Positions 1 to 10,436 of a stretch of 64,000 bases of DNA are shown piece by piece (positions within the stretch are counted from its first letter, which is position 1; every line of letters starts with the position of its first letter). The notes beneath the pieces were generated by a model. The model was not told where the DNA came from, did no database searches, and saw only the letters and a list, made by a program, of their open reading frames with translations. The DNA comes from Heliocidaris erythrogramma (lineage: Eukaryota > Echinodermata > Echinoidea > Camarodonta > Echinometridae), in assembly GCA_025617745.1 (NCBI GenBank), contig CM046857.1:22979237-23043236 (forward strand), in the 5' to 3' direction. Made by a program: the position numbers and the translations under genes.

Positions 1-536
1 ACGGCGTTTAATACTGGCTTATTGCTTCATAGACGTGCATGGTACATCTACTTGACTGCAATTATAAGACAATCTCCAGTAAGAAGGATACGATGACATA
101 TACGGACAGAATGCAGGTTGATTAGGGGGAAACCACACTACAGCATGGGTTATTAGTAATTGTTGAACGCGGAGAACTTTATCCTCCTCGAAATATCTAT
201 GTATGATTTCAACTGATAACGAAAGATCACAAATGGGTGTCTTGTATATAGTAGAGTCTAAAGTCTAACGCTTGACATTTATATTCACCATGGCTATCTA
301 TAGGCAACACGTAATACGTCTAAAACAGAAATGATTTTTAAATTAAAAGATATAAATCTTATTAAAGGCCACCATTATTGGTAAAAATGTGCTACTCTGT
401 ATACAATTCAGAAATATTTTATTTTAATGAAATAAATCATTAATAAACTGTGTCATTGGTAATAAACGATTGTTGTTGTTATTTTGCTTGTTTGCTTTTT
501 TTGTTGTTATTGGGTTTTGATTTGTTCTCGATGGGC
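1..536 (-). promoter_or_regulatory. Upstream region of an off-window paralog of the two-span PPxY gene family
   Basis: This stretch aligns almost base for base, with small indels, to 34135-34680, the DNA directly upstream of the gene at 33199-34067. In that gene the homologous block begins 67 bp before the start codon. By analogy, a paralog on the minus strand should start about 65-70 bp left of the window edge. The TATA-like box of the 34 kb copy (TATAAATAG) reads TATAGATAG here (294-302, minus). The homology is seen in the sequence. That it is a promoter is inferred from its position. Confidence 0.6.
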
Positions 537-1027
537 GGAAAGCGGGAAACGTTTGCAAGAATTTTTTTTTTTTAATTCGGTGCGAACTAATGACGAAGAA
601 TTCGCGACGCTTCCAAACCCCCGCGCAAGTGTGACGAACTTTTGGAGCATACAATGCGAATGTTGGACCATTTTTGGGACATTCGTATCCTTCGCAAAAC
701 GTTCGCGTGTCCGTGAAAAACCACCTTTGCCGGATATCTTTCATTTTAAAGGGCTTCATTTATCCGATAAGGATAACGATAATGTATGTGTATATAAAAT
801 GCACCTATAAATATAACGCTAAAAAGAGGTCACACCTGACCAATAAAATCAGTGGGGTTCTGTCAATCAAACACGACGGATACTACCCACACCTCGAAGG
901 AGCAAAAACGATTGGCTCTCAGAAAATATCGGTGAGCTCTGTCGTGAACAAAAAAATCGGTGGCCGAGCGATTCCACCGGGATGATAAAATCGGAGAGGA
1001 AGGCTCATTATCATCATATTAATTATG
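537..1027. other. Intergenic stretch, no gene seen
   Basis: The homology with 34 kb stops near 536. The rest is moderately CpG-rich, with several TTCGC/GCGAA-like words around 585-720 that look like part of a degraded repeat. Open frames here are short and have no recognisable domain. Confidence 0.4.
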
Positions 1028-3100
1028 TTTGGTGGCCATGAACTGTGCAACAGTCTGCATAAGCTATTTGCTCCCATATGGGACGAGGATTCTGTTCCCC
1101 AGCAGTTCAAGGATGGATGCCATAATCGTTTCCTTGTTCAAGAAAAAAGGCAACCGATCTGACTGTGGAAAATACCGAGGAATATCTCTCTTGTCTATCG
1201 CTGGGAAGATCCTTGCTAAAATTATCCAAAGGAGAATTGTGAACAGTTTCCTTGACTCTGTCTCCGAATCCCAGTGTGGCTTCTGTAGCGCCCGTAGTAC
1301 AGTGGACATGATCTTCACAGCCAAACAACTGTAGGAAAAATTCATAGAACAGAACATGAGCCTATACGTTGTTTTCATCGATCTTACAAAAGCATTCGAT
1401 ACCGTCAACAGAAACGCACTCTGGCACATTCTAGCACGACTGGGATGCCCCGACAAACTATTGGCAATCATCAAACCACTGCACAATGGCATGAAAGCCC
1501 AAGTACTCGCCAATGGCAAGATGACCGACAAATTTGCAGTGTCCACAGGCGTAAAGCAAGGCTGTGTCATCGCCCCGATACTCTTTGTGCTATTCTTTGC
1601 TGCGATGCTGAATCATGCCCTGTCAAACAACACGGACGGAATTTTCATCAAGTTCCGTACAGATGGTGGCCTGTTCAATCTTTCACGACTCAGAGCCAAG
1701 ACCAAAGTCCGAGACGCCCTTATACGTGACCTGCTGTTCGCTGATGACTGTGGACTTTTCGCACACTCGGAAGAGGCTCTCCAGCGACTGATGAACGTTT
1801 TTGCAACGTCAGCTAGTAGTTTCGGTCTCACTATCAGCATTAGGAATACTGAAGTGCTGCATCAGCGCTCACCTGGTGATGTGGTCGACTCGCACAAAAT
1901 CTTGATTGAAAATGAGGAACTGCGCACAACTGACTCCTTCACCTAATTAGGTAGCATCATTACTAGCGATGCACAGATCGACAAAGACGTCCAACACAGA
2001 ATATGCAAGGCATCACAGTCGTTCGGTAGGCTTCGACAACGAGTGTGGAGTAGCCACAACATCATTCTCCAAACAAAGCTAGCTCTGTACAAAACTGTTG
2101 TGCTATCAACACTTCTTTATGGCTCCGAAGCATGGACACTGTACTGAAGGCACATAAAAATGCTTGATGCCTTCCATCAAAGGTGCTTGCGCTCTATACT
2201 ACACATCAAGTGGACAGATCACGTAACAAATGTTGAGGTGTGTCAGCGCTCACCTGGTGATGTGGTCGACTCGCACAAAATCTTGATTGAAAATGAGGAA
2301 CTGCGCACAACTGACTCCTTCACCTAATTAGGTAGCATCATTACTAGCGATGCACAGATCGACAAAGACGTCCAACACAGAATATGCAAGGCATCACAGT
2401 CGTTCGGTAGGCTTCGACAACGAGTGTGGAGTAGCCACAACATCATTCTCCAAACAAAGCTAGCTCTGTACAAAACTGTTGTGCTATCAACACTTCTTTA
2501 TGGCTCCGAAGCATGGACACTGTACTGAAGGCACATAAAAATGCTTGATGCCTTCCATCAAAGGTGCTTGCGCTCTATACTACACATCAAGTGGACAGAT
2601 CACGTAACAAATGATGAGGTGTGTCAGCGGTCCAACTGCTCCGAAATGCTAATCATCCTTAAACGCAGACAGCTACGCTGGACAGGACATATACTTCGTA
2701 TGCCAAATGAGAGACTTCCTAAGCAAGTCCTATATTGCGAGCTTACAGCTGGAAAACGGGACCGGGGCAGACCAATGCTTCGATACAAGGACACCCTCAA
2801 AGACTGCATCAAACACTGTGGCATCGATGACAGGGAAACCTTGACACAGAATCGTTCGAAATGGAGAGCAACTGTCCACGAAACCACAGCAGCGTGGGAA
2901 AAGGAGAGATCAGAGGAGAGGAGGCAGAAGAGGCTACGAAGAAGAAACCCGGAATTGGCAGCTCCAACTGGCCTAAACCGCCAGACGTGTGGGCGTCCCT
3001 GCAAGGGAAAGGCAGGCCTAAAGGCGCACTCGCGTCTCAAACATGGACGAAGATGACGTGACTCTATTGGGCATGGGCGCATCGTCTCCGCCGACCAGCA
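1028..3100 (+). pseudogene. Broken LINE (non-LTR retrotransposon) reverse transcriptase, 5'-truncated
   Basis: This is a dead copy of a LINE polymerase, the enzyme that copies element RNA at a nicked target. Visible in order are a pre-palm block (FKKKGNRSDCGKYRGISLL, near 1137-1190), motif A (DLTKAFDTV, near 1380-1400), the GVKQGCVIAP block, and motif C with the catalytic pair FADD (near 1738-1750). A C-terminal part has a Cys/His finger (CGRPCKGKAGLKAH, near 2986-3030). There is no endonuclease domain, so the copy is 5'-truncated. Lesions are a 1-nt shift near 1114, a TAG at 1332, a TAA at 1944 and a TGA near 2144. A 381-bp block (1862-2242) is repeated at 2243-2623, and both copies carry the same stops. 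The clade is not determined. Confidence 0.85.
1862..2623 (+). repeat. 381-bp direct tandem duplication inside the LINE relic
   Basis: Bases 1862-2242 are repeated at 2243-2623 with very few differences. The junction falls in the shared word TCAGCG. The stop codons in the two copies are the same, so the duplication came after the element had lost function. Confidence 0.9.
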
Positions 3101-3315
3101 GCAATTATGGGAGAATTATAACGCAAATAATTCCTAATCATTTTCCACATAAACAACGCTTGAGCGATTTGGCAACGATTTGTAGGTATGGTTATTGTTG
3201 TTATCGGACAATACTCGTCAGGTAGATGAAAATCAACCACATAATTGCTGTAGAATTGGGAAACATATCTTTTTTAATAATACGGAATTTTGACGATACG
3301 CCACCCTCCACGATA
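3101..3315. other. Intergenic, no gene seen
   Basis: This is a short AT-rich spacer between the LINE 3' end and the next inverted-repeat element. It may hold LINE 3' untranslated sequence up to about 3120. Confidence 0.3.
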
Positions 3316-3929
3316 CCCTCCACCACAGAACGACCAATACGTCCGAAATTTGGGTTTTTTATATTTCAGCACAGTTTGAAAGCTTAGATTCTAAGCTTTA
3401 AAATGACATATAGCTTGTTTTGCATAGACTAAGCAAACTGTTATAAATTACAATGAGAATGTCAGAGTGTCAGACAGGCTAATGACCAAAACAATAGGGA
3501 AAACGGGCTCTAAAAGAAGAGTGACCATTTAAGAGCGCCTAATCTGTGTCCTATTGTTTGTCGCACAAAGGGTCGAGTCAAAACTCCAAAGCCTACACTG
3601 TGAAGTACTCATTTCATTGGGTTGAAACTTCCCATACCTTTAGAATAGATTTCTGTAGATTTTGAATATCAGACATAGATTTTTAGCTATACCAGAAAAG
3701 CGATGTGAAGTACGATCCCAGCAAGCTGACTCGCAAAGTTTGAATGTCCAGAGTAAAAACATATTTCAAAATGTTATTTTACCCCGAAATTTTGTCGGAT
3801 GGTAGATTGATAAATTAGCTTTCAGGAAATACCAAAAACTTGAAATACAAATCTCAACCCAAACAACCTTTTTCAGCTGTTTACTCTAAAACTCCCATTG
3901 CGACTTATTGGTCGTCTTGTGGTGGAGGG
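3316..3929. mobile_element. Non-autonomous inverted-repeat element (MITE-like)
   Basis: The ends are imperfect inverted repeats of about 26 bp. The left end begins CCCTCCACCACA and continues ACGACCAATA, and the right end is its reverse complement (TATTGGTCGT then TGTGGTGGAGGG). The 614-bp interior has no long open frame. The DNA transposon superfamily is not identified and no clear target duplication is visible. Confidence 0.5.
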
Positions 3930-3989
3930 TCACATATGAAATCTAAATGGGAGATTAAAAATGATCTGATTGGCATGAAAACAAAAAAA

Positions 3990-5860
3990 ATTACCTACTA
4001 ATTACTATGGATAATACAGTAATACAGTCTGAAGATATAGCTTATACCTTTAATTCCTTTTTTGTAAATATAAGACCTAATTTAGCAAATAAACTCAATA
4101 AACCGAACGAAAATGTTACTAAATTTCTTTCTGAACCTACAACTTTTTCACTGTTTTTTAATCCCATTAATCCTAGTGATGTAATCCATATAACAACAAA
4201 TCTCAAGTCAAGTAAATCGCAAGGTCACGATAGAATCAGCGCATTTCTCCTGAAACAAATTATACATTTTCTTGTTTTTCCTCTAACTCACATCTATTAA
4301 CACCAGGAAATGTCCTCAGTCCCTTCAAAAAAGACAACCCTCACGAAATAGGTAATTACAGCCCTATATCATTCTTCCCAGCATATCAAAAATCCTACAA
4401 AAGATTATTTACAAAAGGCTGTATAACTTTTTAGATACAGTTCATTTTCTAAATCTAAATCAATATGGTTTCAGAAAAGACATTCAACCGACCTAGCTTT
4501 AGTACAATTATATGATAAAATAACGAATGCCATAGACAATAAAGAACATGTAGTAGGAGTATTCATGGAAACAGACGATTGGTACTACAAAACTTAAAGA
4601 TAACATTTAACAAATTCATAGTGACGAAGCTTTTCGACCTGCACTCATCGGGTCACAACGCAGGAATGAGAGAATACATGTACAAGAAAATACAAAAGTC
4701 AAGGAAGGGTGTGTACAGCGACCCAGATAATGATCCGGGCACGCTAAAATAATCGAAGAGCTTGTACAAACTCTCGCTGTACACACCCTTCCTTGACTTT
4801 TGTATTTTCTTGTACATGTATTCTCTCATTCCTGCGTTGTGACCCGATGAGTGCAGGTCGAAAAACTTCGTCACTATGAATTTGTTAAAGGAGAATTACG
4901 CTCAAAAATACAGACGATAGTGTTCAAAGGTGTTATTTATTCCTACTTGTTGGACTATATGGCTTCGCGTCAAAATATACGAGATCGATACGAATCAAGA
5001 TTTTCTGAGCAAAATTTATCATCTGCTCCCAATATGTATCGTCTGCTAGCAGTACATGGGGGCTGCCATTTTTTTTATGTGTACATGAAGATTTTCTTAA
5101 TCCAAATGCCCAATTGCCTTTTTCAAAATTAAAAACCAGTTTTAGATTAAACATATTGAATAGATATGTCAATTTATTTTTAAACTGAAGATTTCCTTAT
5201 ATATTTCTGTTGAAAATCGATATTCGCTTAATAGAAATCTATTTTCTCGATACTGTGACGTATGGGACGGAGCAAATTAATTCAAATTTATGGATGTTTC
5301 TTCCCTGAACATCTATAGCGGCAAGTTATGCATTCACCTGCTTTCGGATAATGGATTTGAAAAGTCAGAATGCATGCTGCATATATTATGTTCTGCTCTG
5401 TTTGGCAAACCCAAGAAAATAGATTTTTGTTAAGCAAAACCAGACAATTTAAAAATATCATTATAAAGATTTAATTTTTATAATACATGTAAACACCCAC
5501 TTTATATTTTTCGTCACATATGGGATTTTAGGTAATGAAGAAAAGCAATTTAGGTATTGGATTCAATATATCTTCTTGACTGGAACATTTCTCAATGGTT
5601 CATGTACAACTCCAAATCAGCAAGAAAATGGCAGCCCCCATGGAAATGAGTAGGAGACGATACCGGCTGTTGGAATATCTTTATTTTTCCCTTTTTCTGA
5701 TATCTTATTAGAAAATGATTTAGGCCAATAAGTAGGAATATATTACACCTTCCAAAATAAGTACATTTGTAATTAAGGGTTGATTCTCCTTTAAATGTTA
5801 TCTTTAAGTATTCATGGACTTATCAAAAGACTTTGATACGCTTGACCACCATATTTAGAG
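3990..5860 (+). pseudogene. Second LINE reverse transcriptase fragment, split by an insertion
   Basis: The open frame from 4007 to 4300 contains the pre-palm region (NSFFVNIRPNLANKLNKP, then SSKSQGHDRISAFLLKQI). It resembles the better preserved LINE at 58211-60630 (NNYFSNIGPDLSKKI, SSGHDGVSNFLLKKI). Continuation in other frames to about 4569 gives NQYGFRKRHSTDLALVQL and AIDNKEHVVGVFM. The coding sequence stops at 4569 and resumes at 5808 with VFMDLSKDFDTLDHH, which is motif A. The coding DNA was therefore interrupted by a 1.2 kb insertion. Several frameshifts make the copy non-functional. It probably belongs to the CR1/jockey-like group, by similarity of these motifs. Confidence 0.75.
4570..5807. 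mobile_element. 1.2 kb non-autonomous insertion with a strong internal hairpin
   Basis: The 11-base word GTATTCATGGA occurs at 4559-4569 and again at 5808-5818, as expected for a target duplication. It divides one LINE coding frame. A 19-bp terminal inverted repeat (ACTTAAAGATAACATTTAA, 4592-4610, against 5791-5809) lies at or near the ends. Inside, 4606-4721 and 4774-4889 are near-perfect inverted copies of 116 bp around a 52-bp loop. No protein is encoded. Part of the hairpin arm recurs near 24559-24602. Confidence 0.65.
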
Positions 5861-5955
5861 TTGCGATTGATCCGAATCAATCGCAAGTAATCCAATCAAT
5901 CGTTCTTTCTAAATATGCATCAATATTAAATTAAGTTGCAATCTATCGCAACTCT
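5857..5955. mobile_element. Short MITE, 99 bp
   Basis: The ends AGAGTTGCGATTGAT and ATCTATCGCAACTCT are near inverted repeats. The element abuts the end of the recognisable LINE fragment. It has no coding capacity. Confidence 0.4.
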
Positions 5956-6074
5956 TTTATGAGACTGGGCCCGGGTCTCAGTTGCAAGGGGAAATATGAA
6001 ATACAGAATGGTTTTAGCGGCAAAAGGCTTACACACTGTCTTTCATCTACTACGTTTATTCCATGGTCTTATTT

Positions 6075-6263
6075 CTATCTACCAGTGAAGACGTCGTTGT
6101 AAGATGGCGGTGGAGGTAACTTGTTCTCCCCAGGCACTGGCTCGACCACGCCCAAAAGACTTCCAACCCCAGGTGGAGGGTGCATAACTGGATAGTGTAC
6201 TTGGAGCTTTCCCGGAAGAGGGTAAGGCATGGTTGATTGATTGATTGGTTGATAGTAGGGGTT
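6075..6263 (-). pseudogene. Relic last exon of a two-span PPxY family member
   Basis: On the minus strand the frame from the codon near 6263 reads into MPYPLPGKLQVHYP, then GVVEPVPGENKL and PPPPSYNDVF, and ends at a TAG at 6075-6077. It matches the tail exons of the genes at 33 kb (GVVEPAS, PSPPSYSDV) and 42 kb (GVIDPAS, DPPPTYNDV). Two things mark decay. A TGA stands in frame at 6264-6266 with no usable splice acceptor after it. At the 3' end TAG and TAA replace the Val and Tyr codons of the paralogs. No first exon is seen between here and 23.6 kb. It could instead be a distant last exon of the 24 kb gene, which I think unlikely. Confidence 0.65.
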
Positions 6264-6269
6264 TCAGGT

Positions 6270-6750
6270 GATATTTTCTTCCTGTAGATAGAGGTTTAAT
6301 CTTTGCATAGATGGACAGATCATAATTTTAGAAGCAAAATGGAGTTTGAATCTTCAAAATTGGGTGAAGCGTTCCGGAATTACAAATTTTTGAATATTTA
6401 AATTCTGAGGAAATTTTTGACAAATTTGATGACGTCATTCTTATTATTTTTATTGTTTGAGAGATGGCACCGTTTTAGCATCCTTGGTACCTGGAAACAA
6501 TTGATTTCACACGATTTCACACATATATCAAGAATGAATCAGAGATTACTGGGCTAGTAGTACTGTGCTAGTACTTGCCTTTCTGTGCCTCATTGGTCAG
6601 TCCCATATATAGGGTTTCGTGCGGTAAATTTTAAGTCATCGCATTGAGACGGTTACATTTATCGCGAGGGTACGTCGAAAGAATTCATGAAACTTGTCTC
6701 AAAATTTGACTATTTATAACTTTGATTAATTTTTCAGGATGATTAGGTCT
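6270..6750. other. Intergenic, no gene seen
   Basis: This is AT-rich sequence without long frames. No upstream exon of the relic PPxY gene could be recognised here. Confidence 0.3.
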
Positions 6751-6752
6751 TT

Positions 6753-6938
6753 CTAGATTACCGTGAACCTTTGAAATACAAGTTTTGTTTCTCCAAAATA
6801 ATCACGGAGGCCAATCATGTCCCGCTCAAACCAAAACACCCTGCGTACACATGGACTCGTCTCAGTCGATTCGGAAAAACCCTGCACTATGAACACGATG
6901 ACAAAGAGAACGGACAAAAATAATATAAAGCTTCTCAT
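6753..6938 (-). CDS. Possible small secreted peptide, copy A
   Basis: This 61-codon frame starts MRSFILFLSVLFVIVFIVQG, which has the shape of a signal peptide: one Arg, a long hydrophobic core, then a small-residue region (QGFSES). The rest is short and has one Cys (TSPCVRRVFWFERD). The start codon lies at the outer end of a palindrome arm. The same leader, preceded by the same GTGGAGGGTCCA-like sequence, occurs in four other nearby copies. It could be a first exon, a tiny gene, or chance coding inside a repeat. The function is unknown. Confidence 0.3.
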   Translation of the reverse strand: MRSFILFLSVLFVIVFIVQGFSESTETSPCVRRVFWFERDMIGLRDYFGETKLVFQRFTVI

Positions 6939-7127
6939 TGGACCCTCCACAATTGCTCTGGTAGACAAAAGAACATCCCTTCATTGCTATTATGTAAAAG
7001 TATGTAGAACAGGTGTCACACGCATATTCAGCTGTTCTACTTATTTTACATAATAGCAATGAAGGGATGTTCTTTTGTCTACCAGAGCAATTGTGGAGGG
7101 TCCAATGAGAAGCTGTATATTATTTTT
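6916..7127. repeat. Palindrome with 99-bp arms joining two head-to-head leader ORFs
   Basis: Bases 6916-7014 and 7029-7127 are inverted copies with few mismatches around a loop of about 14 bp. The arms contain the start codons of the leader frames A (minus, 6938) and B (plus, 7105) and their shared upstream sequence. A second palindrome of the same sequence lies at 8049-8310. Confidence 0.85.
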
Positions 7128-7161
7128 GTTCTATTTTTGTTCTATTGTCTTACTAGTCTAG
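7105..7161 (+). pseudogene. Leader ORF copy B, truncated
   Basis: The frame starts MRSCILFLFYFCSIVLLV and ends at a TAG after 18 codons, exactly where a foldback element begins (7160). It is the mirror copy of frame A. The original coding sequence was probably cut by the insertion. Confidence 0.35.
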
Positions 7162-7702
7162 TTCTGGACTCTTTTTATTGATTTTTTTTTTATTCGTCGA
7201 CTATACGCGATAAGCCGAGTGATGGTGCGATCCCGAGAACCTGTTGGCCCCGAAAAAAGAGTCCAGTGCAATAAGCCACTTCGGAGATACAATCTGAGCA
7301 TGAGCAGATAAAGATCATCTGTACCAAATTCTAAAACCCACTGACACTAATATTCGATTTTGTGCTCATGAATGTCATGTAATCATTATTCAATTATGCA
7401 CTAATGGTGCATTCCATGATATCCAGGTGGAAGTATTCTTTTTAAAGGGGGAAACAAAAGCTATTCATGAGGCACCTCTATCACTCCCAGAGTTATTTTT
7501 CTGAAGTGCACATAAAGGGACCCTCCATGTCTAAAATATCTGTGGATATTTGGGGTCATTTGTACCATGCGCTAACCCCGAACTGGCTTATTGCACTGGG
7601 CTCTTTTTTCGAGGCCAACAGGTTCTCGGGATCGCACCATCACTCGGCTTATCGCGTATAGTCGGCGAATAAAAAAATCAATAAAAAGAGTCCAGAACTA
7701 GA
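7160..7702. mobile_element. Foldback element with arms of about 125 bp
   Basis: The left arm 7160-7284 and right arm 7577-7702 are inverted copies, both containing the words GATAAGCCGAGTGATGGTGC and GTCCAGTGCAATAAGCCA or their complements. The outer ends read TAGTTCTGGACTC and GAGTCCAGAACTA. The interior of about 290 bp is non-coding. It is inserted between leader copies B and C. Confidence 0.7.
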
Positions 7703-7718
7703 GTAATTGTCTACCACA

Positions 7719-7853
7719 ATGAGGAGCTCTATATTTTTTGCCGCTTCTTTGTTCGTCATGTTCGTAGTCATGGTAGTGCTGGTGCGAAGAACAGAAATTG
7801 ACGGTCGTTTTCACTCCAAACAATGGTATGCAAAAATGACATTTCGGAGGTGA
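7719..7853 (+). CDS. Possible small secreted peptide, copy C
   Basis: This 44-codon frame starts MRSSIFFAASLFVMFVVMVV, again a signal-peptide-like leader, followed by LVRRTEIDGRFHSKQW and a stop. It shares its start context (CCACAATGAG) and its leader with copies A, B, D and E. It is intact over its short length. No cysteine pattern or known peptide family is recognised, and no splice donor was assigned. Confidence 0.3.
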   Translation: MRSSIFFAASLFVMFVVMVVLVRRTEIDGRFHSKQWYAKMTFRR

Positions 7854-7978
7854 GGTGATATCATAAATTCAAAATATGAACATTTATAGAATCAGTATAC
7901 ATTATATTTTTGTACTTACCCTCCAGCATCCAGCTGAATTCGGTATATGAACTCAAAATAGAACTCAGAAAACTTCAT

Positions 7979-8096
7979 ATGCGTTTTAATCCACGAATTA
8001 AGTTGATGGGCTTAGAGAATGCTGCTGGTATGTCTGCGTAGCGTATCACTATGAACATGGCGAACAAAGAAGCAGACAAAATATACAGCTGCTCAT
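7979..8096 (-). pseudogene. Leader ORF copy D, frameshifted
   Basis: From the ATG at 8096 the frame gives MSSCIF and soon stops. Shifting frame recovers the leader (YILSASLFAMFIVIRYAD) and a short downstream part (IPAAFSKPINLIRGLKRI). It faces copy E across the second palindrome. A one-base indel in the first ten codons would explain the break. Confidence 0.3.
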
Positions 8097-8310
8097 TGTA
8101 CCTTCCACAATTGCTCTGGCAGACAAAAGAACATCCCTTGATTGCTATTATGTAAAAATATGTAGAACAGGTGTCACATGCATATTCACCTGTTCTACTT
8201 ATTTTACATAATAGCAATGAAGGGATGTTCTTTTGTCTGCCAGAATATTGTGGAGGGTACAAATGAGGAGCTGTATATTTTGTCCGCTCTCTTTGTCATC
8301 GTGTTCATAG
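8049..8310. repeat. Second palindrome, arms of about 125 bp
   Basis: Arms 8049-8174 and about 8184-8310 are inverted copies with scattered mismatches, meeting at TGTCACATGCATATTCACC. The sequence is the same family as 6916-7127, but the homology reaches further into the leader coding part. Confidence 0.8.
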
Positions 8311-8450
8311 TGTATGGTTCGCAGAATTCTTCGGGTTCATTTGGAAATATTTTCTTAAAAGAACAAAGACCGAATCGACGTCGAAATTGGTGTATGTCCA
8401 AACGAGCTATTTCAAAAATCTCAGATTCTCGGTGCCGCTTAGAGCAGTAG
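8263..8450 (+). pseudogene. Leader ORF copy E, frameshifted
   Basis: The ATG at 8263 opens MRSCIF and then hits a TAG. The neighbouring frame carries the leader (YILSALFVIVFIVYGSQN) and runs on through SSGSFGNIFLKEQRP and RRRNWCMSKRAI to a stop near 8450. If the frameshift is real the copy is dead. If it is a sequencing error, the product would be a small secreted basic peptide. Confidence 0.3.
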
Positions 8451-8856
8451 ATGCTTCTCTGCAGAGGGAGCGAAAATTGTGTGTGTCTACGAAGTTTACG
8501 TGATATCCTCATGCACACACAAATTACTACACAGTCAATGCTGTGTCAAGTTCAACGTGTTTTGCTTCTCGACTGAAACCCCTATTGATAGGGGATGGCG
8601 GATACTGAAGGGTCCCGTTTGGAGGAGGTTGGTGTGGTGTTCCCGAATAGCTTTGAAAAATGAAACCACTATAATGTCAAATAAAACATAATGTTTAAAT
8701 GATTGGTATGTTTAATACCATTGAGGGACTCAAACATGTAGCCCGTAAATTATGCATACAGTTCTGCTGAATCACTTGACTTTGCTCTTTGGGATATCTA
8801 AGTGGCACACAGTAGTGCTCTTCAGCATCGCCTTTGTAACCCCCCCCCCCCCCCCG

Positions 8857-8911
<55 letters not shown>

Positions 8912-10436
8912 TAAAGTGTTTACAGGAACAAAGTTCCGACAAAGTGCAGTGTTAAAATATGTAGAAAAATAAAGTTCACAACATCATATAGAATACACAC
9001 ACAAGAAGCATGTTTTTATAAAAATTCACAAGCGCTTTCGATTTAATCTCTTCAGGTGAATGAGCCATTGATAGTTTTGACATGCTTTTATATACACGTA
9101 TAGTACAGTAATATGCAAATGGACAATGTGTGTGGTATTGTCCAGTAGTTCTTTTGACGGCTTAATAAGTCTTTGTTTAAATCTTAGACTAAGCGTTGTA
9201 CGGTGAGAACTCTAAAATGTTAGGATTCTCAGAGAATCCTATAATCCGTACAATCCAAACCTTTGTAAAGTCACACAAAGATCATCGTATAATGATTCAC
9301 GAGGCCTACACATGATAATAGTAAGCGAGGATGGGTATTTGTAAAACACATAATGAAATGTAGGCCCTTTCAATCCCAAATTATGGTGAAATGATTTTTT
9401 TTCTGCACTATTTTCATACTAAATATGACAGAAATTTTTTAAAAAGTGGAAAAAAATGTAGTGTTAATTAAATAACTGAATAGGGACTCAAAAGTCCCAT
9501 CAGACAGGAAAGGGGTGAAGAATGCATGGCATTTTTTTACAAACAAGCTTAGTCTGATCTGGGACTGAAAAGTCCCGTCGGCCTTGAAAGGGTTAAGGAA
9601 TAGTTTTGTTACAAGTATGGTACAATGATATTCTTAGGACAAGTTTGAAACATTGTCCTGTATCTGTTTTACGACGTATTGAATCTTAGGCTTCTTACGG
9701 AAAGTTTTGTCACCGTTTTCACCGCGGCCAAAGTTAAAAAGGCCGATTAGCGGGATTATCTCCCGGATCTTGTCATATCCATCGGCGACTCTAAGAAGTC
9801 GCCGTTCAGCGGGATTAGCGCGAGCTTTTGTTTAGAGACCCACCCTGCGATTCCTTCGATTTCGCCGACTTCCTGTTCTTTATTTTTGTTCTGCCTTGAA
9901 GGAAGTTGTATATTTAGTGTTTTGAAAGAGCGCCACTTACGGTTTAAATGGTGACTCATTCTGCTTCACTTTGGAAAAAGTACGAATGTATTGAAGTCTC
10001 CGTCAAAGTACCGTACGTATCATTTGTCATAGTTTTCTGAGAAAAAAAATACCTAGGTTTGTGCCATGACAAAGTCGGCCCCTAACATTTAATTTTCCCA
10101 CATCGAGCCCACCACAAAAATATATAGTAATGATAAACGACAGAAAAATTAATACACGAATAAATAAAGGACGGACAACTATTCAAAATATTGCTTTATG
10201 TTCCAAACCAAAAAAAACCCTCAACTAATAACAATAAAAATCCAATCCCCAAAATACATTGTGTAGTTTCCAAGCAATGCAATTATAAATTCACTTTCAC
10301 ATGTTAATAGCTGTTGTATGTAGCCGTCATGGCTGCGAATAAAAAAAAATGAAATTGAAATATCACAACGAAAAACTTAATGTTCTCGAGTTAAGACCGG
10401 ATTTCTGAATATAAATACAACTTTACTTTTGCATGG
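8451..10436. other. Intergenic with dispersed repeats and an (AT)n tract
   Basis: There is a C run at 8840-8854 followed by an AT repeat at about 8861-8910. The words around 8945-9000 and 9355-9390 (ATGAAATGTAGGCCCTTTCA) recur near 23345-23395, which marks a dispersed repeat. No convincing coding sequence is seen. Confidence 0.4.

Noticed and set aside
1064-1570. 168-codon minus-strand frame
   Set aside because: Antisense shadow of the LINE reverse transcriptase, which has clear motifs on the plus strand.
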